Positions 25,069 through 37,000 of a DNA stretch of 64,000 bases are shown piece after piece. Position 1 is the stretch's first letter, and each line of letters opens with the position of its first letter. A program made the position numbers and the translations under genes. This DNA is from Corbicula japonica (lineage: Eukaryota > Mollusca > Bivalvia > Venerida > Cyrenidae), in NCBI GenBank assembly GCA_038501625.1, contig JAZAYU010000124.1, positions 1,116,001-1,180,000 of the forward strand. Direction: 5' to 3'. The notes beneath the pieces were generated by a model that saw nothing but the letters and a program-made list of their open reading frames with translations, made no database searches and was not told where the DNA came from.

Positions 25069-25134
25069 GGTGACTGAAAACATAGTGGACACGTTTGAAT
25101 GTTAGAAAATCGTATTATGTTTTCTTTCAATTAA

Positions 25135-25906
25135 GGTATGACCATCCTAATGGACACTATTAAGAATCCAACATCTGATTATTTTTTCATCAACTGCTTC
25201 ATACCACTGACTTGTATGCAAAATTTTAATGATTTTCACCGTGTAGTTTTAGCTTTTTTTATTTAAAAAAGTGAGAAAAAACGTGAAAGTATCCAAATTC
25301 TTTATCCGGTGACAAAATTTTTTGTTATTGATAAATTCAACCATAATTTTTTACAGTTTATCCAAAATATGTTATATTTTACTAAACCAATTTAAGATAT
25401 AATATATAAATACAGAATTTATCTTAAAATGACATTTTTTGACCAAATAAATTTAAAAAATGCATTTTTTTATATTTCACGAGACTAAATTAATGAAAAT
25501 TGTGCAAAATCCTGATTAGTGCAATATACAAAAATTTACCATTTTTTAACTATATACCTTAAACAAAATTTAAACAAAATTTCAGAGAAGTTTACCGTCC
25601 AGTTTTAGAAATTTTCAAATTGATGACTTGAATAAACACTATTCTGATAGCGAAAACCCCTTTAATCTTGATTATTTTGCTTATTTTAGTTTAAATCATG
25701 AGAATTTTATATTCAATGACAGAATTACACAGGAAAAAAAAGAAATATGCCAATTATTTAAGCTCTAGGCTTACAAAAAAAAATAGCTTCCAGTGGGATT
25801 TGAACCCTGGTCCTCTTGCCTGACAGAACTCATAGCTAATTTACTACTATAGTTACCTCCCTTGGATACTCTTCTTGATATAGGTATTCATTAGGATGGT
25901 CATACC
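25135..25906. mobile_element. TTAA-flanked MITE (piggyBac-like ends) in intron 1 of copy 1
   Basis: The ends read GGTATGACCATCCTAATG and its reverse complement CATTAGGATGGTCATACC, with TTAA at 25131-25134 and 25907-25910. It is 772 bp with no ORF. The right portion (about 25775-25860, minus) contains a tRNA-like GGGTTCAAATCCC stretch, described in the findings. Confidence 0.8.
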
Positions 25907-26542
25907 TTAACGTTTTTACTGTTAACGTTTGCTCTTATGTTTACAAAGAGATTCGTTATACCTAAATTATTATGTTTTGTCACGTTCATGCTTGTTTTGT
26001 TTTTCAATGAAAGTTCTATGTCAATCATTGTGTAAAAAATGTGGTACATTTTGTTAACAGCAGAGTATTGGTATTTAATAATTTTATGTTTGATTATTCA
26101 AAAGTACCTTTATGTTAACATATATTTCTGTTCGTTGTGTTTATTTTAAAGTTGTTTTATTGAAATAATTTGCAAGTCTATAATTAACATTGAAAATGAC
26201 TTGGCAAAATTTCACTGCAAACGAATTTCATTCATAAAATACCTGATGCTGAACTTTTAAGGATGGTATAAATTGTGTAAAACGTTAAATATTATTCGTT
26301 AACCAGAAACAACAGACTAATGGTTATTTTACTATTAACTGAAAACAATCTAAGTCAAAATACGTCCTGTACTGGAGAACAGTTAACTTTAAGTAGTGCT
26401 TTTTTTTTTAAAAGAATACTTTCCAAACCGATCATCAAACATTTATAGTGTTTATAGAAACGACATAAAGAGGTTTTAAAAAATGTTATGCATTTTGATA
26501 AAAAAACCTTAACGAATAGATAAGTTAAAATTTAAGACCTAC

Positions 26543-26700
26543 CTTGTATGTTTGTGATCAGTGTCTGATGACAGGAAAGCAGTCTTTCACATTTTTATAA
26601 GGGTGCCTTTTACTCGGAAATGAAATTAAAATCATCTCCACCCAGATCTGTCAATATTACATCACACCTGTCAAATTCGTCTGCATGCAACTCAAGTTTG
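26543..26700 (-). promoter_or_regulatory. Promoter and 5' UTR exon of small-peptide gene copy 1
   Basis: On minus: TATAAA at 26599-26594 preceded by CCGAGTAAAAGGCACCCT, further upstream TTGACAGATCTGGG (26653-26641) and TTTGACAGGTGTGATG. The 5' exon contains CTGATCACAAACATACAAG and ends at a GTAGGT donor at 26542. The same ordered blocks precede copies 2 and 3. The start site is inferred at about 26565. Confidence 0.75.
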
Positions 26701-26709
26701 ACAGCCGAT

Positions 26710-27365
26710 TTGAAAAAAGACAGTTATTAAAAATGATCATGGAAAATTAAAATACATCCAAAAGGGCGTGGTTGAAGTAATCAGTAATTTTAAATCATTT
26801 GAAAGGCAGAGTTAATAGAAATCCAACGATTGGTGTTTTAATATACATTTCAAATAAAGTTAACAATATTTAAATAAGAAAATATTAAATATACAAATCA
26901 TAATTTGGTAATACTCAGAATATGATGAGGAATGTACGTTTTTGACCAGGTCATTTAAAGCAATAATTTTGTAATTACTTCACTGATTTGTAACACTGTT
27001 AAAGATTTAAATGAAAATATATTTTGCACAACATAAAAGAACTTGTTAAACATGTCTATCAGAACTAAAAATCAAGCAGACAATAGTTTGCATGTTAAAT
27101 CGCCGATATATGTAATTTATTCATTTTCATTCATTCTCCTGTTAATACAATTTATTCTAATGATCTATAGCTATATAAAGGAACACTTGAAAATGGGTTC
27201 GTCACTAATAAAATTTTAATTTTTATATAGTAATTTTTCCGTATTTAGACGGCGATATTCCTCTTGCAGCATCTTACGAGGTTCATATCTCACAGCTTGT
27301 TCGCTTTTTCTTAAGCTTACTGCAATGTAAAATATTTGATTTGTAAATTCAAAAAAAAAGACTAC
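26710..27365. other. Intergenic, nothing recognised
   Basis: AT-rich sequence upstream of copy 1. I see no ORF, repeat family member or structured element here. Confidence 0.5.
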
Positions 27366-27369
27366 CAAT

Positions 27370-27810
27370 ATGATATTTTATAGCGTTCTGTATAGTTGGG
27401 GATTAACTCATCTAACATGTCTAAAGTTGATGCTTTGCTTACCTCTTTGATTGCACTACGTTAGCAAGGGTGTAAAAGATAATGAAGGTTTCTAAGATAC
27501 AAATCTTGTAAGAGAACGTAGAAGCTCAATATGTTTCCCTTATTCTTGCTAATTTGACTCCAGGTGCTCTTATATCAGTAAAGTGAGTATCCACCTGTTT
27601 AAACGATGCCATTAGCTTTTTATTTTTAAAGGGTTTTCGTGTTTTTGCATGCAAAATTGTTGATGGGTAGGTTGATGGTATATTTTGTAATTCATGCTAA
27701 TTATAAACAGGTAATTAATCAATGATCTAACCGAGACCAAGCACCTACAGTTAAACCAGCAAGATCAAGGTGTCAAAAATAAAAGAAACAGATCGAGCGA
27801 CTACATCCAA
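27370..27810. repeat. Unclassified repeat shared with 58210-58640
   Basis: Segments at 27385-27680 are collinear with 58245-58570: GATTAAC.CATCTA, TTGATG..TGCTTACCTCTTTG, GTAGAAGCTC.AT.TGTTTC, TACTCCAGG.GCTCT. A stretch at 27730-27810 (plus) matches the same region in inverse orientation (ACCGAGACCA, AAAAGAAACAGATCGAGC). So two inverted, diverged copies lie back to back here. It is not a tRNA or snRNA that I recognise. Confidence 0.5.
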
Positions 27811-27928
27811 GATTTTACGTCAACAACAGATGTTCATTCGTTTCAAAACTGGAAAAAGCTCTTTCATGCGAAAAAAGAGAAAAATATGTGGTGGTGGTAG
27901 GCTAAATACAATATTAGGTTACTGTCTT

Positions 27929-28033
27929 ACCAAGCTTGAATTTATTAGGCTCGTCTCCGAAAAATATACTGGGCGAGGCTCTGCCGAGCCCTGTATATTT
28001 TTCTCCGACACGCCTAATAAATTCAAGCTTGGT
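27929..28033. repeat. Near-perfect palindrome at the left edge of the satellite
   Basis: Arms ACCAAGCTTGAATTTATTAG and reverse complement, centre GGGCGAGGCTCTGCCGAGCC, about 105 bp. The next base to the right begins satellite sequence (GAGTAACAATCAGAA), so the foldback and the array edge coincide. Confidence 0.75.
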
Positions 28034-29100
28034 ATTGAGTAACAATCAGAAATGTAATAACCATTGATATACTTTTAGTAACAATCAGAACTGTAAAAGA
28101 CATTTATGTACGTTAAGAACCAATCAGAACTGTAACATCTGTAACAATTTATATGTGTTAAGTAACAATCAGAACTGTAATAGACATTGATATACTTTTA
28201 TTAACAATAAGAACTGTAATAGCCATTGATATACATTAAGTAACATTCAGAACTGTAAAAGCCATTGATACACTTTAAGTAACAATCAAAACCGTAATAG
28301 CCATTGATATACGTAAAGTAACAATCAGAACTGTAATAGCTATAGATATACGTTAAGTAACAATCAGAACTGTAATAGCTATTGATATACGTTAAGTTAC
28401 AATCAGAAATGTAAAAGCCCTTGATATACGTTAAGTAACAATCAGAACTGTAATAGCCATTGACATACGTTGCAAAACTATCAGATCTGTAATAGCCATT
28501 GATATACGTTACAAAACTATCAGAACTGTAATAGCCATTGATATACGTTACAAAACTATCAGAACTGTAATAGCCATTGATATACGTTGCAAAACTATCA
28601 GATCTGTAATAGCCATTGATATACGTTACAAAACTATCAGAACTGTAATAGCCATTTATATACGTTAAGAAACAATCAGAACTGTAATAGCCATTGAAAT
28701 ACGTTCAGGAAAAATCAGAATTGTAACAGCCATTAATGTACGTCAAGTAATAATCAGAACTATTATAGCCGTTGATATACTTTAAGTAACAATAAGATCC
28801 GTAATAGCCATTTATATACGTGAAGAAACAATCAGAACTGCAATACCCCTTGATTAACGTAAAGTTACAAAAAGAACTGTAATAGTTATTGATATACGTT
28901 AAGTTACAATAAGAACTGTAATACCCATTGAAATACCTTAAGCAACAATCAGAACTGTAAAACCCTTGGTTAACGTTAAGTTACAAAAATAACTGTAATA
29001 GTCATTGATACACGTTAAGTAACAATCCGAACTGTAATAGCCATTGATATACGTAACAAAAACTATCATAAATTTTATAGCCATTGATATACGTTACACA
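28034..29100. repeat. 39-bp-period satellite array, left segment
   Basis: About 27 units. The unit on plus reads GAACTGTAATAGCCATTGAT then ATACGTTAAGTAACAATCA. A second type replaces the end with ATACGTTACAAAACTATCA. It starts at the palindrome edge and is interrupted at about 29100 by a LINE. Because the period is divisible by 3, open frames arise automatically. Confidence 0.9.
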
Positions 29101-31013
29101 ATTATTATTCTACAGATACTTGTCTTGTTCACTTAATGGATCATGTTAGAAATAATAACTCTAAGGGACTGTATACAGGCATGGTCATGTTGGACTTACA
29201 GAAAGCCTTTGACACTGTAGATCATAATATTTTATGTGGTAAATTAAAACTAATGGGTATGAAAAATACGGACTGGATTATGTCATATTTGTCAGGTAGA
29301 AAACAAACTGTGTGTGTCAATAATGCCTTTTCAGACTTCAATCACGTTACATGCGGGGTACCCCAAGGCAGTATTTTGGGACCCCTTCTCTTTTTGTGCT
29401 ATGTAAATGATATGGTTATAAGCATTGACCCTGTCTGCAAATTGATCTTATACGCTGATGATAGTGCTATCTTGTTTGCACATAAAGACCCAGATGTAAT
29501 TTCAGACAAATTAAGTAGTGTCATGGATTCTTGTTCAAATTGGTTGATCGACAACAAATTATCCTTACATCTAGGAAAAACGGAATGTATTGTATATGGT
29601 TCAAAGAGAAAACTAAAGAAACTTAAAGATTTCAAAATTAGCTGCAAAGGGCATATTATTAAGTCAACAAATTCTGTTAAATATCTTGGTGTTGGTATTG
29701 ATAATACATTATCAGGTGAAAATATAGTTAACAATATTGTTAGCAAAGTAAACTCTCGTCTTAAATTTATGTATAGAAATGCTAAGACATTAGATACAAG
29801 GACTAGAAAATACTTATGTTCTGCTTTGATTCAGTGCCATATAGATTATGCTTGTTCTTCTTGGTATCCGAGCTTAAACAAAGGTCTTAGAGACAAATTA
29901 CAACTATGTCAAAATAAAATTGTTAGATTTATTTATAGTATGGGTCCCAGAGAAAGTATTAACCAACAAAGACTTTCAGATATGAATTTGCTAAATGTAG
30001 AAAATAGAAATAAACAACTAAGACTTAACCATGTTTTTGAAATTGTACAGGATAAGTGTCCATCATATATGAAAGAGAACTTTGTATTTGTGAAAGAGAC
30101 TCACTCCTACTCAACTAGGGCTAATACATATAATTTTAGAGTACCTAAATGTCATGGTAAAGAAAACATTACCTTTTATTACAGTGCAATAAAGGATTGG
30201 AATGCTCTACCAGATTCAATAAAGAAAATTGAAAATAAATTTAGATTCAAAATGGCTGTGAAGAACCATCTCTTGGACACAGCCAAGATACATTAATTCA
30301 ATGATCACATTTTGTGAATATTTTACTCTCTTGTCACCATGGTAAATTTTATATATATTATAGAAACATGAATGTAACAACTTACTAATTCAAATTATGA
30401 ATCAATAGTTCTGTATTACACCTTTTGTCTTTTTTTCACCCTACAGGTATTCTATACTTATTGTAGTAAGTATTATCCAAGGACCCCATTGGAAATAAGC
30501 TTTCGAGCTTTCATGGGCTATCCTAGGTTTTACACACTATATATAGATATATATACATTCATATCAGTACAGTTCATATAGGGCTTTTTTTCGAGGTTGT
30601 TCATGTTTGTATAATTTACTAAGAAATGTTCTGAAATTTTCTGTGATAGCCAAGTAATTTGGCATTTGCAACTGTGATAAACAGTAGATTACAAACATGT
30701 AAAAATATAAGTGTAATTGGTTGTTTTTATGTGTGGGGTAGTTGCTGATCAGTTCCCTTCAAATTTTATTGGAGATGACACACTTTTTAAGACTTTTTAG
30801 TAGTGTCATACTACTTTGTATATTTCCTGTGCTATTCTCCTTAATTTAAGTATATTTTAAGGCAGTTTCTAGGCCTCAGGGTTCCGATCAGTAGTGATCC
30901 CACAAACGCGTCTTACTTGCTACATTAATATTTTTAGTTAAAATGCTAATATAAAATGTTGTAATTCGTATATATGTGTGTTTTAACCTGAATAAATATC
31001 TATCTATCTATCT
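29101..31013 (+). mobile_element. 5'-truncated LINE inserted in the satellite
   Basis: Satellite sequence stops at about 29100 (ATACGTTACACA) and resumes at 31014 (AAAACTATCAGAGCTG). Between them are a reverse transcriptase frame, about 700 bp of 3' UTR and a (TCTA)n tail (AATAAATATCTATCTATCTA). The 5' break falls inside the RT, at the text YYSTDTCLVHLMDH. The tail and truncation show integration by target-primed reverse transcription into an existing array. Confidence 0.85.
29136..30296 (+). CDS. CR1/jockey-like LINE reverse transcriptase, N-terminally truncated
   Basis: 386 codons, undisturbed. Motifs in order: GMVMLDLQKAFDTVDHNILC (palm A), GVPQGSILGPLLFLCYVNDM, the catalytic LILYADDSAILF (about residue 105), LHLGKTECIVYGSKRK, VKYLGVGID (thumb), then a C-terminal domain with HIDYACSSWYPSLNKGLR and, near the end, IKDWNALPDSIKK, usual for CR1/jockey-type LINEs. 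The frame is open upstream of the ATG to the truncation point, so this ATG is not the native start. It lacks an endonuclease and fingers and is not a host gene. The intact frame suggests a fairly recent insertion. Confidence 0.85.
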   Translation: MDHVRNNNSKGLYTGMVMLDLQKAFDTVDHNILCGKLKLMGMKNTDWIMSYLSGRKQTVCVNNAFSDFNHVTCGVPQGSILGPLLFLCYVNDMVISIDPVCKLILYADDSAILFAHKDPDVISDKLSSVMDSCSNWLIDNKLSLHLGKTECIVYGSKRKLKKLKDFKISCKGHIIKSTNSVKYLGVGIDNTLSGENIVNNIVSKVNSRLKFMYRNAKTLDTRTRKYLCSALIQCHIDYACSSWYPSLNKGLRDKLQLCQNKIVRFIYSMGPRESINQQRLSDMNLLNVENRNKQLRLNHVFEIVQDKCPSYMKENFVFVKETHSYSTRANTYNFRVPKCHGKENITFYYSAIKDWNALPDSIKKIENKFRFKMAVKNHLLDTAKIH

Positions 31014-34000
31014 AAAACTATCAGAGCTGTAATAGCCCTTGATATACGTTACAAAACTATTACAACTGTAATAGCCATTGATATACGTTAAGTTAAAATC
31101 AGAACTGTAATAGCAATTGATATACGTTAAGTAAAAATAAGAACTGTAATAGCCATTGATATACGTTACAAAACTTTCAGAACTGTAATAGACATTAATA
31201 TACGTTACAAAACTATCAGAACTGTAATATTCATTGATATACGTTACAAAACTTTCAGAACTGTAATAGCCATTGATATACGTTACAAAAGTATCAGAAC
31301 TGTAATAGCCATTGATATACACTTCAAAACTTTCAGAACTGTAACAGCCATTGATATACGTTACAAAACTATCAGAACTGTATAAGCCATTGATATACGT
31401 TACAAAACATTCAGAACTATATTTGCCATTGATATACGTTACAAAACTATTAGAACTGTAATAGCCATTGATATACACTACAAAACTTTCAGAACTGTAA
31501 CAGCCATTGATATACGTTACAAAACTATAAGAACTGTATAAGCCATTGATATACGTTACAAAACAATCAGAACTGTATTAGCCATTGATATACGTTACAA
31601 AACTATTAGAACTGTAATAGCCATTGATATACACTACAAAACTTTCAGAACTGTAACAGCCATTGATATACGTTACAAAACTATCAGAACTGTATAAGCC
31701 ATTGATATACGTTACAAAACAATTAGAACTGTAATAGACATTGATATACCTTAAGTAAAAATCAGAACTGTAATAGCCATTGATATTCGTTACAAAACTA
31801 TCGGAACTGTAATAGCCATTGATATACGTTACAAAACTATCAGAACTGTAACAGCCATTCATATACGTTAAGTAAAAATCAGAACAGTAATAGCCATTGA
31901 TATACCTTAAGTAACAATCAGAACTGTATAAGCCATTGATATACACTACAAAACTATCAGAACTGTAATAGACATTGATATACCTTAAGTAAAAATCAGA
32001 ACTGTAATAGCCATTGATATTCGTTACAAAACTATCGGAACTGTAATAGCCATTGATATACGTTACAAAACTATCAGAACTGTAACAGCCATTGATATAC
32101 GTTAAGTAAAAATCAGAACAGTAATAGCCATTGATATACCTTAAGTAATAATCAGAACTGTAATAGCCATTGATATACGTTAAGTAACAATCAAAACCGT
32201 AAAAGCCCTTGATATACGTTAAGTAACAATCACAACTGCAATAGCGATTGATATACGTAAAGTAATCATCAGAACTGTAATAGCCATTGATATACGTTAA
32301 GTAACAATCAGAACTGCAATAGTTCTTGATACACGTTAAGTAACAATCAAAACTGTAATAGCCATTGATATACGTAAAGTAATCATCAGAACTGTAATAG
32401 ACATTCATATACGTTAAGTAACAATAAGAACTGTAATAGCCAACGATACATGTATACGGTAAATAACAATCAGAACTAAAATAGCAATTGATATACGTTA
32501 AGTTACAATCAGAACTGTAATAGCCATCGATATACTTTAAATAACAATTAGAACTGCAATAGTTCTTGATACACGTTAAGTAACAATCAAAACTGTAATA
32601 GCCATTGGTATACGTTAAGTAACAATTAAAACTGTAATAGCCATTGATATACGTTAAGTAACAATCAGAACAGTTATAGTCCTTGATACACGTTAAGTAA
32701 ATCAAAACTGTAATAGCCATTGGTATACGTTAAGTAACAATCAAAACTGTAATAGCCATTGATATACGTTAAGTAACAATCAGAACTGTAATTCCCTTGA
32801 TACACGTTAAGAAACAATCAAAACTGTAATAGCCATTGGTATACGTTAAGTAACAATCAAAACTGTAATACCTCTTGATATACGTAAAGAAATGATCAGA
32901 ACTGTAATAGCCATTGATATACGTTAAGTAACAATCAGAACTGTAATAGCCATTTGTATACTTTCAGCAACAATCAGAACTGTAATAGCCATTGATATAC
33001 GTTAAGTAACAATCAGAACTGTAATAGCCATTGATATACGTTAAGTAGCAATCAAAACTGTAATAGCCATTGATATACGTTAAGTAGCAATCTGAACTGT
33101 AACAGACATTGATTTACGTTACAAAACTATCAGAACTGTAATAGCAATTGATATACATTGTGAAACTATAAGAACTGTAATAGCCATTGATATACGTTAC
33201 AAAACTATTAGAACTGTAATAGACATTGATATACGTAACAAAACTATCAGAACTGCAATAGCCATTGATATACGTTACAAAACTATCACAACTGTAATAG
33301 CCCTTCATATACGTTACAAAACTATTAGAACTGTAATAGCCATTGATATACATTACAAAACTATCAAAACTGTAATAGCCCTTCATATACGTTACAAAAC
33401 TATCACAACTGTAATAGCCCTTCATATACGTTACAAAACTATTAGAACTGTAATTGCCATTGATATACGTTACGTAATAATCAGAACTGTAATAGCAATT
33501 GATATACGTTAAGTAACAATCAGAACTGTAATAGCCATTTATATACGTTACAAAACTTTCAGAACTCTAATATACATTGATGTACGTTACAAAACTATCA
33601 GAACTGTAATAGACATTGATATACGTTAAGTAACAACCAGAACTGTAAAAGCCATTGATATACGTTAAGTAACAATCAGAACTGTAAAAGCAAACGATAC
33701 ATGTATACGGTAAATAACAATCAGAACTAAAATAGCAATTGATATACGTTAAGTAACAATCAGAACTGTAATAGCCATCGATATACTTTAAATAACAATT
33801 AGAACTGCAATAGTTCTTGATTCACGTTAAGTAACAATCAAAACTGTAATAGCCATTGGTATACGTTAAGTAACAATCAAAACTGTAATAGCCATTGATA
33901 TACGTTAAGTAACAATCAGAACAGTTATAGTCCTTGATACACGTTAAGTAACAATCAAAACTGTAATAGCCATTGGTATACGTTAAGTAACAATCAAAAC

Positions 34001-37000
34001 TGTAATAGCCATTGATATACGTTAAGTAACAATCAGAACAGTAATAGCCCTTGATACACGTTAAGAAACAATCAAAACTGTAATAGCCATTGGTATACGT
34101 AAAGTAACAATCAAAACTGTAATACCTTGTATTATACGTAAAGTATTGATCAGAACTGTAATAGCCATTGATAAACGTTAAGTAACAATCAGAACTGTAA
34201 TAGCCATTTGTATACGTTCAGCAACAATCAGAACCGTAATAGCCATTGATATACGTTAAGTAACAATCAGAACTGTAATAGCCATTGATATACGTCAAGT
34301 AGCAATCAAATCTGTAATAGCCATTGATATACGTTAAAAAACTTTCAGAACTGTAATAGCCATTGATATTTGTTCAGTTACAACCAGAACTGTAACAGCC
34401 ATTGATATACCTTAAGTAACAATCAGAACTGTAATAGCCATTGATATACGTTAAGTAACAATCAGAACTGTAATACCCCTTGATACACGTGAAGTAACAA
34501 TCAAAATCGTAATAGCTATTGATATACGTTAAGAAACAATCAGAACTGCAATAGCCATTGATATACGAAAAGTAACAATCAGAACTGTAATAGCCCTTGA
34601 TACACGTTAAGAAACAATCAAAACTGTAATAGCCATTGGTATACGTTAAGTAACAATCAAAACTGTAATACCTCTTGATATACGTAAAGAAATGATCAGA
34701 ACTGTAATAGCCATTGATATACGTTAAGTAACAATCAGAACTGTAATAGCCATTTGTATACTTTCAGCAACAATCAGAACTGTAATAGCCATTGATATAC
34801 GTTAAGTAACAATCAGAACTGTAATAGCCATTGATATACGTTAAGTAGCAATCAAAACTGTAATAGCCATTGATATACGTTAAGTAGCAATCTGAACTGT
34901 AACAGACATTGATTTACGTTACAAAACTATCAGAACTGTAATAGCAATTGATATACATTGTGAAACTATAAGAACTGTAATAGCCATTGATATACGTTAC
35001 AAAACTATTAGAACTGTAATAGACATTGATATACGTAACAAAACTATCAGAACTGCAATAGCCATTGATATACGTTACAAAACTATCACAACTGTAATAG
35101 CCCTTCATATACGTTACAAAATTATTAGAACTGTAATAGCCATTGATATACATTACAAAACTATCAAAACTGTAATAGCCCTTCATATACGTTACAAAAC
35201 TATCACAACTGTAATAGCCCTTCATATACGTTACAAAACTATTAGAACTGTAATTGCCATTGATATACGTTACGTAATAATCAGAACTGTAATAGCAATT
35301 GATATACGTTAAGTAACAATCAGAACTGTAATAGCCATTTATATACGTTACAAAACTTTCAGAACTCTAATATACATTGATGTACGTTACAAAACTATCA
35401 GAACTGTAATAGACATTGATATACGTTAAGTAACAACCAGAACTGTAAAAGCCATTGATATACGTTAAGTAACAATCAGAGCTGTAATAGCCAACGATAC
35501 ATGTATACGGTAAATAACAATCAGAACTAAAATAGCAATTGATATACGTTAAGTAACAATCAGAACTGTAATAGCCATCGATATACTTTAAATAACAATT
35601 AGAACTGCAATAGTTCTTGATTCACGTTAAGTAACAATCAAAACTGTAATAGCCATTGGTATACGTTAAGTAACAATCAAAACTGTAATAGCCATTGATA
35701 TACGTTAAGTAACAATCAGAACAGTTATAGTCCTTGATACACGTTAAGTAACAATCAAAACTGTAATAGCCATTGGTATACGTTAAGTAACAATTAAAAC
35801 TGTAATAGCCATTGATATACGTTAAGTAACAATCAGAACAGTAATAGCCCTTGATACACGTTAAGAAACAATCAAAACTGTAATAGCCATTGGTATACGT
35901 AAAGTAACAATCAAAACTGTAATACCTTTTATTATACGTAAAGTAATGATCAGAACTGTAATAGCCATTGATAAACGTTAAGTAACAATCAGAACTGTAA
36001 TAGCCATTTGTATACGTTCAGCAACAATCAGAACCGTAATAGCCATTGATATACGTTAAGTAACAATCAGAACTGTAATAGCCATTGATATACGTCAAGT
36101 AGCAATCAAAACTGTAATAGCCATTGATATAAGTTAAAAAACTTTCAGAACTGTAATAGCCATTGATATTTGTTCAGTTACAACCAGAACTGTAACAGCC
36201 ATTGATATACCTTAAGTAACAATCAGAACTGTAATAGCCATTGATATACGTTAAGTAACAATCAGAACTGTAATACCCCTTGATACACGTGAAGTAACAA
36301 TCAAAATCGTAATAGCTATTGATATACGTTAAGAAACAATCAGAACTGCAATAGCCATTGATATACGAAAAGTAATAATCAGAACTGTAATAGCCATTGA
36401 TATGCGTTATGTAATGATCAAAACAGTAATAGCCATCGATATACGTTGAATAACAATCAGAGCTGTAATAGCCATTGATATACGTAAAGTAATCATCAGA
36501 ACTGTAATAGACATTCATATACGTTAAGTAACAATCATAAGTGTAATAGACATTGATATACGTTAAGTAACAACCAGAACTGTAAAAGCCATTGATATAC
36601 GTTAAGTAACAATCAGAACTGTAATAGCCAACGATACATGTATACGGTAAATAACAATCAGAACTGAAATAGCAATTGATATACGTTAAGTAACAATCAG
36701 AACTGAAATAGCCATCGATATACTTTAAATAGCAATTAGAACTGCAATAGTTCTTGATACACGTTAAGTAACAATCAAAACTGTAATAGCCATTGGTATA
36801 CGTTAAGTAACAATCAAAACTGTAATAGCCATTGATATACGTTTAGTAACAATCAGAACAGTTATAGTCCTTGATACACGTTAAGTAACAATCAAAACTG
36901 TAATAGCCATTGGTATGCGTTAAGTAACAATCAAAACTGTAATAGCCATTGATATACGTTAAGTAACAATCAGAACTGTAATAGCCCTTGATACACGTTA

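Noticed and set aside
27770..28042. Open frame of 90 codons beside the satellite
   Set aside because: It runs through a shared repeat and the perfect palindrome. No motif, and it ends in satellite sequence.
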